Shown here: positions 20,341 through 30,250 of the stretch, piece by piece
Position numbering within the stretch: position 1 is the stretch's first letter
Layout of the letters: every line of letters begins with the position of its first letter
Origin: DATFDN01 sp963756495
GTDB taxonomy: Bacteria; Pseudomonadota; Alphaproteobacteria; Acetobacterales; Acetobacteraceae
Assembly: GCA_963756495.1 (NCBI GenBank)
Contig: CAVWNS010000001.1
Location: forward strand, 715,969-779,968
DNA length: 64,000 bases
Reading direction: 5' to 3'
Translations under genes and position numbers: made by a program
The notes under the pieces: generated by a model
Seen by the model: only the letters and a program-made list of their open reading frames with translations
What the model was told of the DNA's origin: nothing
Databases searched by the model: none

Positions 20341-20774
20341 CCGCGTCTCCCTTCGGCCAGCCCCAGCCGGCGCCACTCAATCACTGGGCAGCGATCCATC
20401 ACCACGGTCACCCCCGCAGCCCGCCCTCGCGTGGCCGCGTCCTGGTCCACCACGCCGAGCTGCATCCAGACCACCCGCGCGCCGACCCGAATCGCCTCGT
20501 CCATCACCCCGCCCGCATGGGCCGCATTGCGGAACACGTCCACCATTTCGAGGGGAGCCGCCTCGGCGAGACGTCCCACCACCGCCCGCCCGAGGATCGC
20601 TTGCCCGGCCAGCCCCGGATTGACCGGGGTGACATCGTAGCCGCGGGCGATCAGGAAGCCGAGCACGCCATGCGAAGGCCGCCAAGGTTTGGCCGATGCT
20701 CCCAGGACGGCGATGCGCCTGGTTGCGCTCAGCACACGCTCGATCGTCGAATCGTCCAGTCCATCGGCGCTCAT
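20337..20774 (-). CDS. CoA-binding domain protein
   Basis: A 145-residue single-domain Rossmann protein of the CoA-binding family, related to the nucleotide-binding part of succinyl-CoA synthetase alpha. The glycine-rich loop AVLGASAKPWRPSHGV, VTPVNPGLAGQAILG and VVWMQLGVVDQDAA match the family. The physiological role is not established. Its stop overlaps the DUF2076 start, so the two are co-translated. Divergent from glyQ. Confidence 0.9.
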   Translation of the reverse strand: MSADGLDDSTIERVLSATRRIAVLGASAKPWRPSHGVLGFLIARGYDVTPVNPGLAGQAILGRAVVGRLAEAAPLEMVDVFRNAAHAGGVMDEAIRVGARVVWMQLGVVDQDAATRGRAAGVTVVMDRCPVIEWRRLGLAEGRRG

Positions 20775-20886
20775 CGGATCGTTCCCTTGTCATGCTCACG
20801 TGGCGATGGCGGAGCGGGGCGTCAACTCGGGACGCTCCCCTGGGCGCTTCCCGCGCGGCCTTGCCGCATGGCGGCGCGAGTGCTTT

Positions 20887-21783
20887 ATGTTGCGACGCAA
20901 CAATGCCAGGCCCCGTATGGGAATCCCACACGCCCGGAGCTTCCAGGACCTAATCCTCACGCTGCATCATTTCTGGGCCTGTCAGGGCTGCGTGATCCTC
21001 CAGCCCTATGATGTTGAAATGGGCGCGGGGACGTTTCACCCGGCGACCACGCTGCGCGCCTTGGGACCGCGCCCCTGGCGGGCCGCTTATGTCCAACCAA
21101 GCCGCCGGCCGACGGACGGGCGTTATGGAGAGAACCCGAACCGGCTCGGCCATTACTACCAATATCAGGTGATCGTGAAGCCGAGCCCCCCGGACGCCCA
21201 GGACCTGCTTCTGTCCAGCTATCGGGCGATCGGCCTCGACCCGCTCCGCCACGATTTCCGCTTTGTCGAAGATGACTGGGAGAGCCCGACCCTCGGCGCC
21301 TGGGGTGTCGGCTGGGAGGTCTGGTGCGACGGCATGGAGGTCGGCCAGTTCACCTACTTCCAGCAGGTCGGGGGAATACCGGTGGCGCTGCCCAGCTTCG
21401 AGATGACCTATGGGCTGGAGAGGCTGGCCATGTATGTGCAGAACGTGGAGAACGTTTTCGCGCTCGATTTCAATGGTGCCGGCGTCACCTATGGCGACGT
21501 GTTCCTCCGCTCAGAGCGCGAGAACAGCGCCTATGGCTTCGAGCAGGCCGACACGGAGATGCTGGCGCGTCACTTCGCCGATGCCGAGCGCGAGTGCCGT
21601 GCCCTGCTGGAGCACCGCCTCGCCCTGCCCGCCTACGACCAGTGCATCAAGGCGAGCCACCTTTTCAACCTGCTGGATGCCCGCGGCGTCATCAGCGTCA
21701 CCGAGAGGGCGAGCTCCATTGGACGCGTGCGCCTGCTTGCCAAGGCGTGCTGCGAGGCGTGGGTCGAAGGCGAGGCGGCTTGA
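20887..21783 (+). CDS. glyQ: Glycyl-tRNA synthetase alpha subunit
   Basis: Catalytic subunit of the alpha2beta2 glycyl-tRNA synthetase. Seen are SFQDLILTLHHFWACQGCVILQ, the class II motif region MGAGTFHPATTLRALGP, RYGENPNRLGHYYQYQVI and FEMTYGLERLAMYVQ. From the ATG at 20887 it has 298 residues, usual for GlyQ; an internal ATG at 20917 is closer to the conserved block but has no better ribosome site. glyS follows after 86 bases. Confidence 0.97.
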   Translation: MLRRNNARPRMGIPHARSFQDLILTLHHFWACQGCVILQPYDVEMGAGTFHPATTLRALGPRPWRAAYVQPSRRPTDGRYGENPNRLGHYYQYQVIVKPSPPDAQDLLLSSYRAIGLDPLRHDFRFVEDDWESPTLGAWGVGWEVWCDGMEVGQFTYFQQVGGIPVALPSFEMTYGLERLAMYVQNVENVFALDFNGAGVTYGDVFLRSERENSAYGFEQADTEMLARHFADAERECRALLEHRLALPAYDQCIKASHLFNLLDARGVISVTERASSIGRVRLLAKACCEAWVEGEAA

Positions 21784-21869
21784 TGCCCCGGTCCAGCGGG
21801 GCCGGGACCCTGGATTTCGCACGGAACGGGGTCGCCCGGATTTCCGGCGCAGCGGCGAAGGCCTGAGCG

Positions 21870-23930
21870 GTGCCGGAACTGTTTGTCGAACTCTTCGGCG
21901 AGGAAATCCCCGCCCGCATGCAGGCCGGCGGGGCGGGCGAGTTGGAGCGCCTTGTCACGGCGGCGCTCGCCCCCTTGTCCCCCAGGACCCTGGGCCTGTT
22001 CCACGGCCCGCGCCGCATCGCCCTTCAGGCCGAGGTCAGCGCCGAAGTCGCGGCCGTCTCGACCGCGGAGCGCGGTCCGCGGCTCTCGGCGCCGGATCAG
22101 GCAGTGGCGGGGTTCCTGCGCAAGCATGGAGCCGCCCGGGACCATTTGCGCCAGGAGGGGGATTACTGGGTCTTGGAGAAGCGGGCCGAGGCGATTCCCG
22201 CCTGGCGGCTGATCGCGGCGTCGATGCCGGGCCTGCTGCGACGGTTCCACTGGCCCAAATCGATGCGCTGGGGTGCCGGCAGCGCGTTCACCTGGGTCCG
22301 TCCGCTGCGCCGTATCCTCTGCCTGCTGGACGGCGCGGTGGTGCCGTTCGATCTGCGTGAGGGTGGCGACGACGGCCACGGGCTCGCGTCCGCGAACCTC
22401 ACCGAAGGTCATCGCTTTCACGCGCCCGGCCCCGTCCCCGTCACCTCCTGCGCCGACTGGCGGGAAACGCTCGCCGCGCGACGCGTCGTCGTGGACGCAG
22501 CCGAGCGCCGGCGGCGGATCGCGTCCGGCATCGCGGCCGCGGCCGCCGGTCGGGACTTGAGCGTGGTCGATGACCCCGGCCTGCTGGACGAAGTGGCGGG
22601 CCTCGTGGAGTGGCCCGTGCCGCTTCTCGGACGCATCGATCCCGCCTACATGGACCTGCCCCCCGAGGTCCTGCAGGTTTCCATGCGCGTGAACCAGCGC
22701 TACTTCGCGTTGCGCAGGACCGATGGCATCCCCGCACCCTGGTTCGGCTTCGTCGCCAATGTCGAGGCCGAGGACGGCGGCGCGGCAATCATCGCGGGCA
22801 ACGAGCGCGTGTTGCGCGCCCGCTTCGCCGACGCGCGCCATTTCTGGGACCTGGACCGCCGCACGCGTCTCGCCGATCGGGTCGCTCGGCTCGACGGAAT
22901 CACCTTTCACGCGAAACTCGGCACGCAGGGTGATCGGGTGCGTCGGCTGCGCCGGCTGGCCCAGATGATCGCTCCCCTGGTCGGGGCAGACCCGGCGCTT
23001 GCGGACCGCGCGGCGGCCCTCGCCAAGGCCGATCTCGTGACCGGCTTGGTGGGGGAGTTCCCCGAACTGCAAGGCGTGATGGGCCGCTACTACGCCCTGC
23101 ACGACGGCGAGCCGGCGGAGGTCGCGGACGCGATCCGTGAGCACTATGCGCCGAAAGGGCCGAACGACGATGTCGCGACACGCCCCGTGTCGGTCGCCCT
23201 CGCCCTGGCCGACAAGCTGGACCAGCTCGCGGGCTTTTTCGCGATCGGCGAAAAGCCGACCGGCTCCGGCGACCCCTATGCGCTGCGGCGCGCCGGCCTG
23301 GGCGTGATCCGGATCATCCGCGAGAATGGGCTACGCCTGCGGATGCTGGCAGTGATCGAGGCGGCTGGACGGGGCTTTGCCGATCTGGCTTTGCCCCCAA
23401 CGCCGGGAACTGATATTCTGGATTTCTTGGTCGAGCGCCTCCGTATCCAGCTCCGCGCCGAGGGCCGTCGTCACGACGTCATTGCGGCCGCGTTCGGGAC
23501 CGCGCAGGATGACGACCTGACGCGGCTGGAGGCCCGCTCCGCCGCTCTCACGGCACTTCTGGGTACCGACGTCGGGACCAACCTCCTGACGGCATACCGG
23601 CGGGCGGCGAACATCCTGCGGATCGAGGATCGCAAGGACGGCCCGCATGACGGACCGCCCGACACCGCGCTGCTGCGCGAGTCGGAAGAGCGGGACCTGG
23701 CACGTGCCCTCGAAGTGGCGCTGCCTCAGATCGACAAGCTACTGGGCATGGAGGCATTCGACGAGGTCCTGATCCCGATGGCCGGCCTTCGGCCGCCTCT
23801 CGATGGCTTCTTCGATCGCGTGACCGTAAACGCGCCCGAGCCCGATTTGCGCCGCAATCGTTTGCGTCTTCTCAACCAGGTGCGGGCGACGATGGATCAG
23901 GTCGCCGACTTCTCGAAGATTGAAGGCTGA
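21870..23930 (+). CDS. glyS: Glycyl-tRNA synthetase beta subunit
   Basis: Beta subunit (686 residues, normal length) providing tRNA recognition for glycyl-tRNA synthetase. The N-terminal PELFVELFGEEIPARMQ is typical; FHAKLGTQGDRVRRL, KADLVTGLVGEFPELQGVMGRYYA and PTGSGDPYALRRAGLGVIRI are conserved landmarks. It starts at GTG 21870 and the frame is intact. It is followed 12 bases later by ppdK, a common arrangement in Acetobacteraceae. Confidence 0.97.
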   Translation: MPELFVELFGEEIPARMQAGGAGELERLVTAALAPLSPRTLGLFHGPRRIALQAEVSAEVAAVSTAERGPRLSAPDQAVAGFLRKHGAARDHLRQEGDYWVLEKRAEAIPAWRLIAASMPGLLRRFHWPKSMRWGAGSAFTWVRPLRRILCLLDGAVVPFDLREGGDDGHGLASANLTEGHRFHAPGPVPVTSCADWRETLAARRVVVDAAERRRRIASGIAAAAAGRDLSVVDDPGLLDEVAGLVEWPVPLLGRIDPAYMDLPPEVLQVSMRVNQRYFALRRTDGIPAPWFGFVANVEAEDGGAAIIAGNERVLRARFADARHFWDLDRRTRLADRVARLDGITFHAKLGTQGDRVRRLRRLAQMIAPLVGADPALADRAAALAKADLVTGLVGEFPELQGVMGRYYALHDGEPAEVADAIREHYAPKGPNDDVATRPVSVALALADKLDQLAGFFAIGEKPTGSGDPYALRRAGLGVIRIIRENGLRLRMLAVIEAAGRGFADLALPPTPGTDILDFLVERLRIQLRAEGRRHDVIAAAFGTAQDDDLTRLEARSAALTALLGTDVGTNLLTAYRRAANILRIEDRKDGPHDGPPDTALLRESEERDLARALEVALPQIDKLLGMEAFDEVLIPMAGLRPPLDGFFDRVTVNAPEPDLRRNRLRLLNQVRATMDQVADFSKIEG

Positions 23931-23942
23931 ACGGAGTTCCTG

Positions 23943-26613
23943 ATGCCGCAGTGGGTGTACAGCTTCGGCGCCGGCCGCAACGATGGCCGCGCGGACATGC
24001 GCGACCTGCTGGGCGGCAAGGGCGCCAACCTCGCCGAGATGGCCTCGATCGGCTTGCCCGTCCCGCCCGGCTTCACCATCAGCACCGAGGTGTGCACCGC
24101 GTTCTACAAAAACGACCGGCGCTATCCAGCCGAGCTTGAGAGGCAGGTCCGCGATGCGCTCGCCCATATCGAGGCGGTGGTCGGACGCCGATTCGGCGAT
24201 CAGGACCGGCCTCTTCTCGTCTCCGTCCGCTCCGGCGCGCGCGTCTCCATGCCTGGCATGATGGACACGGTGCTTAATCTCGGCCTCAACGATGCGACCG
24301 TCGAAGGGCTCGCGCGCGACGCCGAGGATGCGCGCTTCGCCTGGGACAGCTATCGCCGTTTCATCCAGATGTACGGGTCGGTGGTGCTCGGCGTCGAGCA
24401 CCACCGGTTCGAGGAGATCATTGAGGACGCGAAGCTTGATGCCGGCGTGATCGAGGATACCGCGCTCACCGCGCAGGACTGGCGCCGGGTCGTGGACGGC
24501 TACAAGGAGATGGTCGATCGCGAGACCGGCAAGCCCTTCCCGCAAGGGCCGGAGGAACAGCTCTGGGGCGCCATCGGCGCGGTATTCGGCAGCTGGATGA
24601 ACCCGCGCGCCATCACCTACCGGCGGCTCCACGATATTCCCGCCGACTGGGGTACCGCCGTGAATGTGCAGGCGATGGTGTTCGGCAACATGGGCGAGGA
24701 TTGCGCGACGGGCGTGTGCTTCACCCGCGATCCGTCCACTGGCGAGAACGTCTTCTACGGCGAGTATCTGGTCAACGCGCAAGGCGAGGACGTGGTCGCC
24801 GGCATCCGCACGCCTCAGCCGCTGTCGGCGGGACGCGCCAAGCCCGGCGAGGTGCCGATGGAAACCGTCATGCCGCGCGCTTATGGCGAGTTGATGGCGG
24901 TGCGTCGCAGGCTCGAACAGCACTACCGCGACATGCAGGACATCGAGTTCACGGTCCAGCAGGGCCGGCTTTATATGTTGCAGACGAGAAACGGCAAGCG
25001 CACCGTGGCGGCCAGTCTGCGTATCGCGGTCGAGATGGCCTGCGAGGGGTTGATCGACCGGTCGGAAGCGGTGCGCCGCGTCAATCCCTCGGCGCTGGAC
25101 CAGCTCCTGCATCCGATGCTGGACCCGGCGGCGAAACGGACCCTGCTCGCGAAGGGCCTCCCGGCCAGCCCCGGAGCGGCTTGCGGCGCGGCCGTGTTCA
25201 GCGCCGACGAGGCCGAGTCCCGCGCCGCCAAGGGCGAGGCGGTGATCCTGGTGCGGATCGAAACCAGCCCCGAGGACATCCACGGGATGCACGCCGCCAG
25301 GGGCATTCTCACCACGCGCGGCGGCATGACCAGTCATGCCGCCGTGGTCGCCCGCGGCATGGGCCGGCCCTGTGTTGCCGGCGCGGGCGGCATCATGGTG
25401 GACTACAATGCGCAGACGCTCACCGCGGGCGGCACTATCGTGCGGTCGGGCGAGACGGTCACGCTCGACGGCAGCACCGGCGAGGTCTTCGCCGGCACGG
25501 TGGCGATGATCGAGCCGGCGATGTCGGGAGAATTCGGTACATTGATGGATTGGGCCGACGCCGCGCGCACGCTGAAGGTGCGGGCCAACGCCGAAACGCC
25601 GCTCGACGCCGAGACGGCCCGCAAATTCGGCGCCGAGGGCATCGGGCTCTGCCGGACCGAGCACATGTTCTTCGATCCCGAGCGCATTGGCGCGGTGCGC
25701 CAGATGATCATGGCCAATGATGAAGCCGGCCGGCGTGCCGCGCTGGGTCGTCTGCTGCCGTTCCAGCGCGAGGATTTCCGCAAGCTCTTCCGCATCATGG
25801 CGGGCCTTCCCGTCACCATCCGCCTGCTCGACCCACCACTGCACGAGTTCCTGCCGCACGCGGATGCCGATCTGGCGGAAGTCGCGGAGGCGCTCGGCGC
25901 CGATATGGAGACCATGCGCCGACGCGCGTCCGAGCTTGCGGAGGCCAACCCGATGCTCGGACATCGGGGCTGTCGCCTCGGCATCTCCTATCCCGAGATA
26001 TACGAGATGCAGGCACGCGCGATCTTCGAGGGCGCGCTTGCCATCGCCACGGAAATCGGCGCCGCTCCGGTCCCGGAGATCATGATCCCGCTCGTCGGCA
26101 TGAAGAAGGAATTGGAGATCACGCGCGCCCAGGTCGAGAGGGTCGCCGCCGAGGTGTTCAAGGAGGCCGGGCGGGAGATCGAATACAGCATCGGCACGAT
26201 GATCGAGCTGCCGCGTGCCGCGATCACCGCCGACGCGATCGCCGAGGTCGCCGATTTCTTCAGCTTCGGCACCAACGACCTCACTCAGACCACCTTCGGC
26301 CTGTCACGCGACGATGCGGGGAAGTTCCTGCCGCTGTACGTGGAGAAGGGCATCCTGCCCAAGGACCCGTTCGTCTCGCTCGACATCGAGGGCGTCGGCG
26401 CGCTGGTCCGCCTCGCCGCCGAGAAGGGCCGCGCCACCAAGCCGAGCCTCAAGCTTGGGATTCTGCGGCGAGCACGGCGGCGATCCGTCGTCGATCACCT
26501 TCTACCAGCGGGTCGGGCTCGACTATGTCTCGTGCAGCCCATACCGCGTGCCGGTCGCGCGCTTGGCGGCCGCGCAGGCCGCGCTGGGATCGGCCGGCGA
26601 CCGCACGGCCTGA
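23943..26613 (+). pseudogene. ppdK: Pyruvate, phosphate dikinase, late frameshift
   Basis: Interconverts pyruvate, ATP and phosphate with phosphoenolpyruvate, AMP and pyrophosphate, allowing gluconeogenic or glycolytic flux. The N-terminal nucleotide-binding domain, the swivelling phosphohistidine segment TTRGGMTSHAAVVARGMG (about 25310) and the PEP/pyruvate TIM barrel are all in frame. At about 26461 one extra T shifts the frame just before the catalytic-cysteine motif CGEHGGDP; the expected ending (SSITFYQRVGLDYVSCSPYR to GSAGDRTA) is in the next frame and stops at 26613. As read, the protein ends at 26753 without the active-site cysteine. Joined length is about 889 residues, normal. Confidence 0.95.
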
Positions 26614-26658
26614 CCGCGCGTCCGACCCGCCGTCTTTTCAGGCCGAAGGCGCCCTCCT

Positions 26659-27420
26659 TCAGTTCGTCATCGACTGCACCGAGCCGAAACCGACCCCGAG
26701 CGATCCCAGCTCCAGCTGCATTCCATTGGCGCCCGTGTTCTGGGTTCCAGTGACGGTCCCGCTCACGGTGAACGGGACGGCGGTGGGGCTGCCGCCCGTG
26801 CCCGCGCCATAGACCGCGATCTGATAGGCGCCGTCGGGCATCTTGCTGCCGGCGTTGTTCGTGCCGTCCCAGGACCAGGAGTTCGCGCCCGCCTGCGCGT
26901 TGACCGTCGCGGTACGCACGACGTTGCCGCTGCTGTCGGCAATGGCGATCGCGACAGGCTCCGCGGTCGGTGCCGTGAACTGCACCGACCCGCTCCCGTT
27001 CTGCAACGGAATCTGGTTCGACTGCACCGAGACCTGCTTGCCGGTCATCGATGCCGCCTGCATTACCTCGCCGGACTGGGTGAGCTGGATCAGGCTCGTC
27101 AGGCTGCTGTTCGTGTTGATCTGCTGCTCCACGCCGGAGAACGAGACCAGTTCCTGCGTGAACTGGTTGCTGTCCATCGGGCTCGATGGGTCCTGGTTCT
27201 GCAACTGAGTCATCAGCATGTTGAGGAAATCGCCGAAGTTGCTGGACAACGCCGTGAGCGCGGTCTGCCCGGTCTGTGCTGCCGTGCTGCCCGAGGCTCC
27301 TGTTCCGGCAGCGGTGGTGCCCTGAGCTGATGCGGTACTCTGTGAGGTCGCCTGGGTCTGCGCCGCCTCGGCGGCGGCGGCCAGTGCGGTCTGCTGGGCG
27401 GCAACAGTGGCTATGCTCAT
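26659..27420 (-). CDS. flgD: Flagellar hook assembly protein FlgD
   Basis: Hook-cap protein (253 residues) needed for polymerising FlgE. The conserved FGDFLNMLMTQLQNQDPSSPMDSN block lies near residues 63-86, followed by FTQELVSFSGVEQQINTNS and the C-terminal FlgD Ig-like and tudor-like regions (SWSWDGTNNAGSKMPDGAYQ). The N-terminus is Ala/Thr/Gln-rich, as usual. The ATG at 27420 is 14 bases from the fliK stop, so it is the second gene of a fliK-flgD unit. Confidence 0.95.
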   Translation of the reverse strand: MSIATVAAQQTALAAAAEAAQTQATSQSTASAQGTTAAGTGASGSTAAQTGQTALTALSSNFGDFLNMLMTQLQNQDPSSPMDSNQFTQELVSFSGVEQQINTNSSLTSLIQLTQSGEVMQAASMTGKQVSVQSNQIPLQNGSGSVQFTAPTAEPVAIAIADSSGNVVRTATVNAQAGANSWSWDGTNNAGSKMPDGAYQIAVYGAGTGGSPTAVPFTVSGTVTGTQNTGANGMQLELGSLGVGFGSVQSMTN

Positions 27421-27434
27421 GGAAGATCCCTCGC

Positions 27435-28697
27435 TCAGGCTGTGATATCGAGCCCCGCGCTCAGCGCGCGCGGAGCAGGCAGGGGCGCGGCGGAAAGGCC
27501 CGCCGGGGCGGACTCGGCACCGCCACCAGGTTCCGTCGCGCCAGGGCGGCGGGAACTCCAAGTCCCCTGACCGCTCGCGTGTCCGCCGCCTTGGCCACTC
27601 CCCTGCCCTGACAGGTGCTGTCCCGGGGAGCCAAGCTGCATGGTCAGGCTGCGTCCTTCGACGGGAACGCCGGCGTTATCGAGCGCCCGATGGAGCGCCG
27701 GCTCATCCTGCCGGAGCAGGGCGAGTGTGGCTGGGCGATCAACCGTGATCTCGACCCGCGCGCCGGTGTCCGCGGCGCGGACCATGTGAACCTCGACCCG
27801 GCCAAGCTCCGCCGGCTCCAGACGGAGGACCAGCCGGTGCGTGCCCGAACCCGCGGAGGCGAGGGAAACCATCACCGGCGCCACTTGTGCCGTCGTCTGA
27901 CGAACCGGTACGGGCTGCGTCCCGGTCTCGCCTGCGGCCGCCGCCGAGGGCTGCGATGGCTTTCCCGCGGGCGCGGCGTGCGTGCCGGCGGCTGTCGCCG
28001 TCATCGCCCCGACCGCCTCGGTGCTGGGAGGACCTGTAAAGGCAGTTGCGGGCGAAGATGCTTGTCCCGCGGTCGCGTCGGTCGAGTTTGAAGTGACCGC
28101 GCCGCTTGCGGTCTTCTCCGGCGGTGAGGCGGCGGCATCGGACAGAGCATGGGCGGTCCTATGGGCATCACCGCGCGCGTTCCCGACCACTGCCGGCCCG
28201 ACGTCGTGACCCTGCACGGGGTGGGCGGGCTTCGCGTCCGTGGACGATGGTGGCGGCGATCGCACTGGAAGGGCAGAAGATGGGAGGGCCGTGCCGACCT
28301 GCGTCGGAAGCGGGAGCGCCTGCTCGCCCTCTTGCGAAGAGCGTACCCGCGGCTGGCCGCTCCTCGCGTTCGAGCGCTCGGCATTGTCGGGCGACGTCCT
28401 GCGCGGGTCCACCGGCTCCGGATCGCCACTGCTCGTTCCGGGCACAGTGGCGCTCGCCAACGCCGGATCGGCCGGGGGACCCGGACGGGGCCCGACCGGC
28501 GCCCCCGGCACGGACGCGCCAGTCTTGCCGGCAACGAGCTGGCCGGCGGGCGTCACCGGCAGTTTGCCGCCCGCGAGTACGCCCGCGAGCGCGTCCATGA
28601 ACCTCCCCGGCTCCGTCGCCTCCGGCGGCGGACCAGCATTGGCAGGCCCGGACGGGCCGGCGTCGGCCAGTGCAATGGGAGGTGTGATCGTTAACAT
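27435..28697 (-). CDS. fliK: Flagellar hook-length control protein FliK
   Basis: Secreted molecular ruler (420 residues) that measures hook length and switches the export specificity of the flagellar apparatus. The first 270 residues are low-complexity (Pro, Ala, Thr, Gly), as in most FliK; the C-terminal Flg_hook domain is seen in HRLVLRLEPAELGRVEVHM and ALHRALDNAGVPVEGRSLTM. A sigma-54-like promoter lies 31 bases upstream on the same strand. Divergent from flgE. Confidence 0.93.
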   Translation of the reverse strand: MLTITPPIALADAGPSGPANAGPPPEATEPGRFMDALAGVLAGGKLPVTPAGQLVAGKTGASVPGAPVGPRPGPPADPALASATVPGTSSGDPEPVDPRRTSPDNAERSNARSGQPRVRSSQEGEQALPLPTQVGTALPSSALPVRSPPPSSTDAKPAHPVQGHDVGPAVVGNARGDAHRTAHALSDAAASPPEKTASGAVTSNSTDATAGQASSPATAFTGPPSTEAVGAMTATAAGTHAAPAGKPSQPSAAAAGETGTQPVPVRQTTAQVAPVMVSLASAGSGTHRLVLRLEPAELGRVEVHMVRAADTGARVEITVDRPATLALLRQDEPALHRALDNAGVPVEGRSLTMQLGSPGQHLSGQGSGQGGGHASGQGTWSSRRPGATEPGGGAESAPAGLSAAPLPAPRALSAGLDITA

Positions 28698-28727
28698 CCT
28701 GCGGTGCTCATTCGACGGCGAGACGGA

Positions 28728-28743
28728 TGCAACTCGCGGACCA
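28728..28743 (-). promoter_or_regulatory. Sigma-54-like promoter upstream of fliK
   Basis: On the minus strand the sequence reads TGGTCCGCGAGTTGCA, with GG and GC elements at the spacing of the -24/-12 consensus (TGGCACG-N4-TTGCA) and a perfect TTGCA. Predicted transcription would start about 20 bases before the fliK ATG. Late flagellar genes of alphaproteobacteria such as Caulobacter are sigma-54 dependent, which supports the call; sigma-54 itself is not in the window. Confidence 0.6.
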
Positions 28744-28892
28744 TCGTCACCCGGTGCGAGGCCCGGCTCTTCTGCGCATCGAACACGGCACTAGGACGGA
28801 GGTGGGCAGATCCTGCCCGGCTGTTTCTGCCGCCGCACAGCCCGCGTCGGCGATTCTTCCGCGCTTGCGACGCTTACCGCGGCGCGCGCGGC

Positions 28893-28908
28893 TGGCACGG
28901 TTCCTGCG
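28893..28908 (+). promoter_or_regulatory. Sigma-54-like promoter upstream of flgE
   Basis: TGGCACGGTTCCTGCG matches the sigma-54 consensus at the full -24 half (TGGCACG) and at the -12 GC with correct spacing, one mismatch in the TT. It lies 42 bases before the flgE ATG, in the 253-base divergent gap between fliK and flgE, and would drive the flgE-flgK-flgL unit. Confidence 0.7.
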
Positions 28909-28950
28909 ACATCGTGCCCGCGGCAGCACTGCGCCGCGACGGAGTGAGCC

Positions 28951-30246
28951 ATGTCCCTCTTCAGCGCCCTCGACACCTCGGTCAGCGGCCTGTCCGCGCA
29001 GTCCGCCGCTTTCGGCAACATCAGCGACAACGTCGCCAACAGCCAGACTGTCGGCTTCAAGGGGGTGGACACCAGCTTCATCGACTATCTGACCACCAGC
29101 ACCAGCCAACAGAACGAGCCCGGCGCCGTGGCCACCCGGCCCGATTACACCAACAACGTGCAGGGCACGATCTCACAGAGCACGGATCCGCTCGCGATGG
29201 CGATCGATGGTCAGGGCTTCTTCGCGGTCTCGGAGCCGAACGGCACCGTCAGCGGCGGCACGGCACCGACCTTCAGCCCGCAGACCTCCTACACCCGCGC
29301 CGGCGACTTCCAGCTCGACAAGAACGGCTATCTGGTGAACAGCGCCGGCAATTATCTTCAGGGCTGGACCGTCAACCCGACGACGGGGGTGGCGAACCAG
29401 ACCAGCTTGGCGCCGATCCAGATCGGTCAGACCCAGTTCAACCCGGTCCCGACGTCCGACATCAATCTATCGGCGAACCTGCCGACCACCGGCGGCAGCA
29501 CACCGGTCTCGTCGCAGGTGGACATCTACGACTCGCTCGGCAACCAGCACGCGGTGACGCTCACCTGGACGCCGACCGGCACGAACACCTGGTCGGTCGG
29601 GCTCAGCTCCCCGGACGTATCGGGCAGCACGATCGGCAGCGCCACGGTGCAGTTCGGGACCAACGGGGCGCCAGCCGGGACCATCGGCTCGTTCTCCGCG
29701 GCGAGCGGTCTCACGGCCTCGCCCGCGACGACGAACGGACCGGCGTTGCTGACCTTCACCGCCAATTTCGGCGGTGGCCCGCAGCCTGTCACCCTCGGCC
29801 TGGGCAACTACGGCGAGGCGAACGGCGTGACCCAGTTCGCGGCGAGCACCTACAGCCAGGGTAATCTGACCCAGAACGGCATACCGCCGGGCAGCTTCAC
29901 CGGCATCACCACGACCGCCAGCGGCAACGTGGTGGCCAATTACAATAATGGCCAGTCGCAGGTGGTCGCGCAGGTACCGGTCATCACCTTCGCCAACCCG
30001 GACGCGCTGCAACGACAGAATGGCCAGGCCTTCACCGCCACGTCGCAGTCGGGCAACGCCATTGCGCAGTCGCAGGGCACCAACGGCGCGGGCAGTCTCG
30101 TCACCGGCTCGGTGGAGAGCTCCAACGTCGATATCGCCACCGAGTTCAGCAAGCTGATCGTCGCGCAGGAGGCGTACGGAGCAAACGCCAAGCTCATCAC
30201 GACCGCCGATACGATGCTCCAGGTCACCATCAACATGAAGACCTGA
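28951..30246 (+). CDS. flgE: Flagellar hook protein FlgE
   Basis: Hook subunit (431 residues), exported by the flagellar type III system. The N-terminal rod/hook signature SVSGLSAQSAAFGNISDNVANSQ, the central FlgE D2-type domain, and the C-terminal SNVDIATEFSKLIVAQEAYGAN followed by AKLITTADTMLQVTINMKT are all clear. The frame is intact. Only four bases separate its stop from the flgK start, so they are co-transcribed. Confidence 0.97.
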   Translation: MSLFSALDTSVSGLSAQSAAFGNISDNVANSQTVGFKGVDTSFIDYLTTSTSQQNEPGAVATRPDYTNNVQGTISQSTDPLAMAIDGQGFFAVSEPNGTVSGGTAPTFSPQTSYTRAGDFQLDKNGYLVNSAGNYLQGWTVNPTTGVANQTSLAPIQIGQTQFNPVPTSDINLSANLPTTGGSTPVSSQVDIYDSLGNQHAVTLTWTPTGTNTWSVGLSSPDVSGSTIGSATVQFGTNGAPAGTIGSFSAASGLTASPATTNGPALLTFTANFGGGPQPVTLGLGNYGEANGVTQFAASTYSQGNLTQNGIPPGSFTGITTTASGNVVANYNNGQSQVVAQVPVITFANPDALQRQNGQAFTATSQSGNAIAQSQGTNGAGSLVTGSVESSNVDIATEFSKLIVAQEAYGANAKLITTADTMLQVTINMKT

Positions 30247-30250
30247 GCCC

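Noticed and set aside
23739..25964. 741-codon open frame opposite ppdK
   Set aside because: Mirror of ppdK codon bias, no ribosome site or family resemblance.
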